Assembly: GCA_018240025.1 (NCBI GenBank)
Contig: JAFEGM010000006.1
Location: 131,278-195,277, forward strand
Length of the DNA stretch: 64,000 bases
Direction of reading: 5' to 3'
Origin: Verrucomicrobiota bacterium
GTDB lineage: Bacteria; Verrucomicrobiota; Verrucomicrobiia; Chthoniobacterales; SZAS-18
Part shown: positions 60,018 to 64,000 of the stretch, one piece after another
Position numbering within the stretch: the stretch's first letter is position 1
Layout of the letters: every line of letters starts with the position of its first letter
Made by a program: the position numbers and the translations under genes
The notes under the pieces: generated by a model
Databases searched by the model: none
What the model was told of the DNA's origin: nothing
The model's input: only the letters and a program-made list of their open reading frames with translations

Positions 60018-60046
60018 AGCCCGCACTCGTTCGCGAGTGCGGGCTT
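60018..60046 (+). terminator. Rho-independent terminator after PEP-CTERM gene
   Basis: AGCCCGCACTCG-TTCG-CGAGTGCGGGCT is a perfect stem with a TTCG tetraloop, followed by TTTT. Its arms contain the same CCGCACTC/GAGTGCGG octamer as the palindromes at 619 and 39468. Confidence 0.92.
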
Positions 60047-60085
60047 TTTGTTGGCGGGGTGGGCGAAGAGGGCCGCTAGAGGAAG

Positions 60086-60187
60086 TCCGCAGATTGGTGG
60101 GATGCACGCAGATTCTGTGGAGAGAGGACGGCTGCACACGGGATCCTGCCGCCTTCCATCTGCGTCGAATCCCCCTGAATCTGCGGA
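60086..60187. repeat. Nested inverted repeat (TCCGCAGATT...AATCTGCGGA)
   Basis: Outer arms TCCGCAGATT (60086-60095) and AATCTGCGGA (60178-60187) and inner arms ACGCAGAT (60106-60113) and ATCTGCGT (60158-60165) form a nested inverted repeat in the convergent junction between the PEP-CTERM gene and the ADOP permease. The arms are variants of one CGCAGAT unit. No gene is seen in 59997-60215. Confidence 0.75.
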
Positions 60188-60215
60188 TGCTCCCTGCCGC
60201 GCCCGGCGCTGACGG

Positions 60216-62642
60216 TCAGCTCTCGCGCAACGCCACCACCGGCTGGATGCGGGTCGCGCGGCGGCTGGGCAGCCAGCAGGCCAGCACGGCCACGGCGGCC
60301 AGCATCAGCGGCACGAGGGCGAAGGTCGGCGGGTCGTGGGCGCGGATCTGATAGAGATACGCCTCGAGCAGATGGGCGACCATCCAGGAGCCGATGAATC
60401 CCGCCGCCAGCCCGGCGGCGACCAGCACGAGGCCCTGGCGCAGCACCAGGCGGATGACATCGCGCGGCTGCGCGCCCAGCGCCATGCGCACGCCGATCTC
60501 CTGGGTGCGCTGGGCGACCGAGTAGGACATCACGCCGTAGATGCCGATGGCGGCGAGGAAGAGCGCCGTACCGGAGAAGGACAGGAGAATGCGGCTGAAG
60601 AAACGTTGTTGCCAGAACGACTGCTGCACGATGTGGCCCAGCGAGCGGACATTGTAGATCGGAATGTCCGGCATGGCCGTGAAGACCGCGTGCTGAACCG
60701 AAGCGGCCAGCTGCATCGGATCGCCCGACTTCACCCGCACGACGCCGGTCGCGAAGTTGCTCCCGTGGCTCTGCGTCTGCGCGAACCAGGCGCTTCGCTC
60801 GGGGAGCGGCCCTTTCGGCTCCTGCCGCGCGTTGCCCACGATCCCGACGATGGTGAACCACTGGCGTTTGGCCGAATCGAGCGGCCCGTCGGTGATGCGC
60901 TTGCCGATGGCGTCCTCGTTCGGGAAAAACTCCTCGGCGAAAGCCCGATCGACCACGCAGACGCGCGGCGAATCGATGGTGTCGGCATCGTTGAACAGGC
61001 GCCCGCGCAGGAGCGGGATCCCCAGCGCCTCGATGGCGCCCGGGCTGGCCATGCGCTTGAAGGCGCTCGGTGCCTCCGCCAGGCTGCGCGGCATGGGGCG
61101 GCCCTCCACATAGATGCCGCCGTAGCTGTATTGGCTGGTCGAGGGGAGGTCGGCCACCACCCCGCTGGCCTCCACGCCGGGCAATTCGCGCAGCTGCTGC
61201 CGCAGCTTGACCCAGAAATCGCGCACCACGGTTTCGTCCTTGTACTGCGTCGGCGGCAATCCTACCCGGAAGGTCAGCACGCCCTCCGGACGCATGCCGG
61301 GATCGGAATTCTGCAGTTCGCGGAAGCTGCGGAAGAAGAGCCCCGCGCCGACCAGGAGGATGAGCGCGACGGCGATCTGGAAGACCACCAGCGCACTGCG
61401 CACGCGGGCCGATTCCCGCGAAGCGGTGCTGCCGCGCGTGCCGCCATCCTTCAGCTCGACACCCAGGTCGGCCCGGGAGGTGTGGATGGCGGGTAGGAGC
61501 CCGGCGAGCAGCGCGGAGAAGAGCGTCAGCCCGAACGAATAAAGGATGACCCGCCAATCCATCTCGAAGCGGAGCCAGAAGGGCATTTCCGAGGGCAGCA
61601 TGGCCACCACGAGATCGTTGCGCCAGGCGGCCAGGATGGTGCCGATGACCCCGCCGGCCAGGGCGAGGACTGCGCTCTCGATCAGGACGAGCGAAGCGAT
61701 GCGCCGGCGGCTCGCCCCGAGCGCGAGCCGGATGGCGATTTCGCGCGACCGGCTGGCACCCTTGGCCAGCATCAGGTTGGCCACGTTGCCGCAGGCGATG
61801 AGCAGCACCGCCAGGCAGGAGGCGAAAATCATGAGCATGTGCGGCCGGTCGCGCCGCGTCGCCTCCTCGCGCAGCGGGACCGCGGTCATGCCGATGCCCC
61901 GGTGGGCGAGCGGATGTTCGATGGCCATCTGCTTGGCGAAGAGCTGGATCTCCGCCATGACCTCCTGCAGCGACACGCCCGGCTTGATGCGGGCGACCAC
62001 CGGCCAGGAGAAATCGGTCCGCTGGTTCTTCTTCTCCGAATCGTAGCTGAAGGGCATCCACAACTCGTAGTTGTCCGGATAGGCGAAGCCCTCCGGCATC
62101 ACTCCGACGATGGTGGTCGGCTCGCCGTTGAGGGTGACTGTCTGGCCAATGATCTCCTTGTTGGCGTCATAGGAGCGCTTCCAAAGCGCATGGCCGAGGA
62201 TGGCCACCCTCGCGGCGTCCTCGCCTTCTTCTTCCGGACGGAAATTCCGCCCCAGCGCTGGCTGCACCCCGAGCATCGGAAATCCAGCCGCCGAGATCCA
62301 ACCTCCGAGGACGCGCTCGACCGGATCGATCCCGCTCAGGATGTAGGTGCGGGCCTGGGAAATGGTGCAGCCCTGCAGCGTTTTCGTCCGCTCGCGCAGA
62401 TCGAGGTAGGTGGCGAGCGGCAGTCCCAGCTCGGCGCGCGGATCCTGTTCCTTGAAGGCGCGGATGATGACCACCCGCGACTCGTCCTGCAGGTACGGCA
62501 TCGGCCGGATCAGCAGGGCATTGAAGAACGTGAACTGCGACGTGGTGGTGCTGATGCCGAGCGCGATGGCCAGGATGGCAATGACCGAGTACCCCGGCTG
62601 CTTGAGCAGCATCCGGACGGCGAATCTCAGATCGAGCCACAT
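60216..62642 (-). CDS. ADOP/MacB-family ABC transporter permease
   Basis: The 808-residue permease starts at ATG 62642. It has the layout of ADOP permeases (acidobacterial duplicated orphan permease): an N-terminal helix (SVIAILAIALGISTTTSQFT), a MacB periplasmic domain (to ~280), three central helices with LMLAKGASRSREIAIRLALG, a second helix and periplasmic domain (~420-690), and C-terminal helices with SVAQRTQEIGVRMALGAQPR. No ATPase gene is adjacent, which is usual for this group. Export substrate is unknown. Confidence 0.92.
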   Translation of the reverse strand: MWLDLRFAVRMLLKQPGYSVIAILAIALGISTTTSQFTFFNALLIRPMPYLQDESRVVIIRAFKEQDPRAELGLPLATYLDLRERTKTLQGCTISQARTYILSGIDPVERVLGGWISAAGFPMLGVQPALGRNFRPEEEGEDAARVAILGHALWKRSYDANKEIIGQTVTLNGEPTTIVGVMPEGFAYPDNYELWMPFSYDSEKKNQRTDFSWPVVARIKPGVSLQEVMAEIQLFAKQMAIEHPLAHRGIGMTAVPLREEATRRDRPHMLMIFASCLAVLLIACGNVANLMLAKGASRSREIAIRLALGASRRRIASLVLIESAVLALAGGVIGTILAAWRNDLVVAMLPSEMPFWLRFEMDWRVILYSFGLTLFSALLAGLLPAIHTSRADLGVELKDGGTRGSTASRESARVRSALVVFQIAVALILLVGAGLFFRSFRELQNSDPGMRPEGVLTFRVGLPPTQYKDETVVRDFWVKLRQQLRELPGVEASGVVADLPSTSQYSYGGIYVEGRPMPRSLAEAPSAFKRMASPGAIEALGIPLLRGRLFNDADTIDSPRVCVVDRAFAEEFFPNEDAIGKRITDGPLDSAKRQWFTIVGIVGNARQEPKGPLPERSAWFAQTQSHGSNFATGVVRVKSGDPMQLAASVQHAVFTAMPDIPIYNVRSLGHIVQQSFWQQRFFSRILLSFSGTALFLAAIGIYGVMSYSVAQRTQEIGVRMALGAQPRDVIRLVLRQGLVLVAAGLAAGFIGSWMVAHLLEAYLYQIRAHDPPTFALVPLMLAAVAVLACWLPSRRATRIQPVVALRES

Positions 62643-62794
62643 GGTTTCGGAATCTGACGACAGGGTTCAACCGGCATTCGCCCAATCGGCGGACGTTTGC
62701 CAACAGTTCGAGGGGAAGCGCAACTTTGGGGGGAGTTTTTCCGGCTCGGGGGCGCGGCGCGAGCCCAATCTGAGCGCCGGCTCCGGGCGGGAGA

Positions 62795-64000
62795 TCAAAG
62801 CGAGCGCAGGACCGTGGCGGGATCGGTCCGTGCGGCGCGGCGCGCGGGCAGGGCGGCGGCGGCCGCGGTGGTCAGGAAGAGACCGAGCGAAACGAGCCCG
62901 AAAGTCAGCGGATCGAACGCCTGGATGCCGTAGAGCAGCGAGCCCAGGAGACGGGTCGCGCCGTAGGCCGCGCCGAGGCCGAGCCCCACGCCGATGGCGG
63001 TCAGGATCAGCGCGTGGCGTACCACGAGCTGCAGGATGCTGCCGCTGCTGGCGCCGAGGGCCATGCGCAGGCCGATCTCCCCGCGGCGCTGGGCCACCGT
63101 ATGGGCCATCACGCCGTAGATGCCCACGGCAGTGAGGAGAAGCGCCACGCCCGAAAAGAGACTGAGGAGCAGGCCGTTGAACTTCGAGCGCGCGGCCGCG
63201 TTCTCGGCCAGCGTCTGCAGGGTGAGCACCCGGAAGGGCGGGACGGTGGGGTCGAGCTTGGCCAGCTCAGCGATCGCCGCGGCCTGGGCGCTGCGGACAT
63301 CGCTCCGGGCGCGGACGACCACCCCGAAGTAGGTCCACGGCACCTGGGCCTGCGGCAGATACATCTCCGGTTCCGGCTCGCGGGAGGCGCGGATCTGGCG
63401 GAAGTCGGGCACCACGCCGACGATTTCGCGCCACAGCGAATCCTGGTCGCCAGCGCTCATGCCGGCATTGATCCGCTGGCCGAGGGCGTTGCCGCCGAAG
63501 TGCTTGCGGGCGAAGGCCTCGTTGACCAAGGCGACCGGCGGGCTGGTGAGCGTGTCCTGCGGCGTGAACTCCCGACCGCGCAAGGACAGGCCGAGGGTCT
63601 TGAGGTAGTCGTCGCCGACGACGCGAACGAACTCCGCCACCTGCTGCCCGGGCGGCAGCTCGCGGCCGCCGATGTCCACGCTGGTGCGGCTGACCGAGCC
63701 GCTCAGGGGCACCGCCTGGGTGATGCTGGCCGCGGCGATCTCCGGCCGCTCGCGCAGCGCGGTCTGGAGCCGCCGCTGAAAGTCGGCGATCAGCTCGGGG
63801 CGGGGATACTGCTGGTCGGGCAGATTGACCCGGAAGGAAACCAGCGGGCGCAGGTCGAAGCCGGGAGACTGCCGGAGCAGACGATCGAAGCTCTGGAGCA
63901 GCAGACCGGCGCCTACGAGCAGGACGAGCGAAAGGACGATCTGCGCCGCCACCAGCGTGTGCCGCACCCGGGCCTGCTGCCGACCGCCGCCGAGACCGCG
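62795..64000 (-). CDS. ADOP/MacB-family ABC transporter permease (5' truncated by window)
   Basis: The 401-codon open frame runs to the window edge; the GTG at 63967 is internal. The visible part is the C-terminal half of an ADOP permease: TLVAAQIVLSLVLLVGAGLL (helix), a periplasmic domain (~60-270), then HTVAQRRGEIGLRMALGASS and two final helices. It is a paralogue of the permease 152 bp downstream (62642-60216) on the same strand, so the two may be co-transcribed. The 62643-62794 gap shows no gene. Confidence 0.9.
   Translation of the reverse strand, partial: RGLGGGRQQARVRHTLVAAQIVLSLVLLVGAGLLLQSFDRLLRQSPGFDLRPLVSFRVNLPDQQYPRPELIADFQRRLQTALRERPEIAAASITQAVPLSGSVSRTSVDIGGRELPPGQQVAEFVRVVGDDYLKTLGLSLRGREFTPQDTLTSPPVALVNEAFARKHFGGNALGQRINAGMSAGDQDSLWREIVGVVPDFRQIRASREPEPEMYLPQAQVPWTYFGVVVRARSDVRSAQAAAIAELAKLDPTVPPFRVLTLQTLAENAAARSKFNGLLLSLFSGVALLLTAVGIYGVMAHTVAQRRGEIGLRMALGASSGSILQLVVRHALILTAIGVGLGLGAAYGATRLLGSLLYGIQAFDPLTFGLVSLGLFLTTAAAAALPARRAARTDPATVLRSL

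Overview
The window is high-GC, gene-dense DNA, most like a Verrucomicrobiota genome of the Opitutaceae type. The grounds are two PEP-CTERM secreted proteins, a 1000-residue TonB-dependent receptor, CAP-domain secreted proteins carrying a C-terminal repeat module, a GH92 mannosidase, FG-GAP secreted proteins, large ADOP/MacB-type permeases, Ser/Thr kinases with TPRs, and short inverted-repeat elements built on 7-bp repeats between genes. This assignment is inference; no rRNA or tRNA gene was seen in the window.

Layout. 1-13.7 kb: the 3' end of a malonyl-CoA-synthetase-like gene, an AraC regulator and TonB receptor, a phosphodiesterase-TPR gene paired with a PEP-CTERM gene, a cNMP-binding/DUF1003 membrane protein divergent from an ATP-grasp gene, a LysR regulator, and a complete TRAP transporter (dctP-dctQ-dctM). 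13.7-24.5 kb: homocysteine methyltransferase/MTHFR, SDR, MidA-like methyltransferase, alpha/beta hydrolase, a hybrid histidine kinase, a 2-hydroxyacid dehydrogenase, a sugar-nucleotidyltransferase and an FG-GAP secreted protein. 24.6-34.2 kb: three secreted proteins that share a ~131-residue C-terminal module in two copies each, with an M29-like peptidase, a Ser/Thr kinase and a CDP-alcohol phosphatidyltransferase among them. 34.2-41.1 kb: LABN-domain protein, HisC, acyl-CoA thioesterase, GH92, and a phnDCE phosphonate/phosphate ABC transporter. 41.3-50.7 kb: GYF_2 and YARHG proteins, transketolase, DUF2569 protein with a class IV aminotransferase, and a DevBCA-like exporter divergent from its TetR regulator. 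50.8-64 kb: a giant kinase-pseudokinase-TPR protein, carboxypeptidase Taq, a type II NADH dehydrogenase behind a Rex/CRP-type palindrome, a HAD-NUDIX fusion, a second PEP-CTERM protein and two ADOP permeases, the last cut by the window edge.

No defence island, CRISPR array, prophage or secondary-metabolite cluster was seen. The least-explained signals are: (i) intergenic elements with inverted-repeat ends and 7-bp internal repeats, found at several convergent gene ends, one of which supplies the C-terminus of its neighbour and one of which carries a 123-bp tandem duplication; (ii) the six-copy secreted repeat module; (iii) the kinase-pseudokinase-TPR fusion; and (iv) regulatory palindromes whose neighbours fit their likely regulators.
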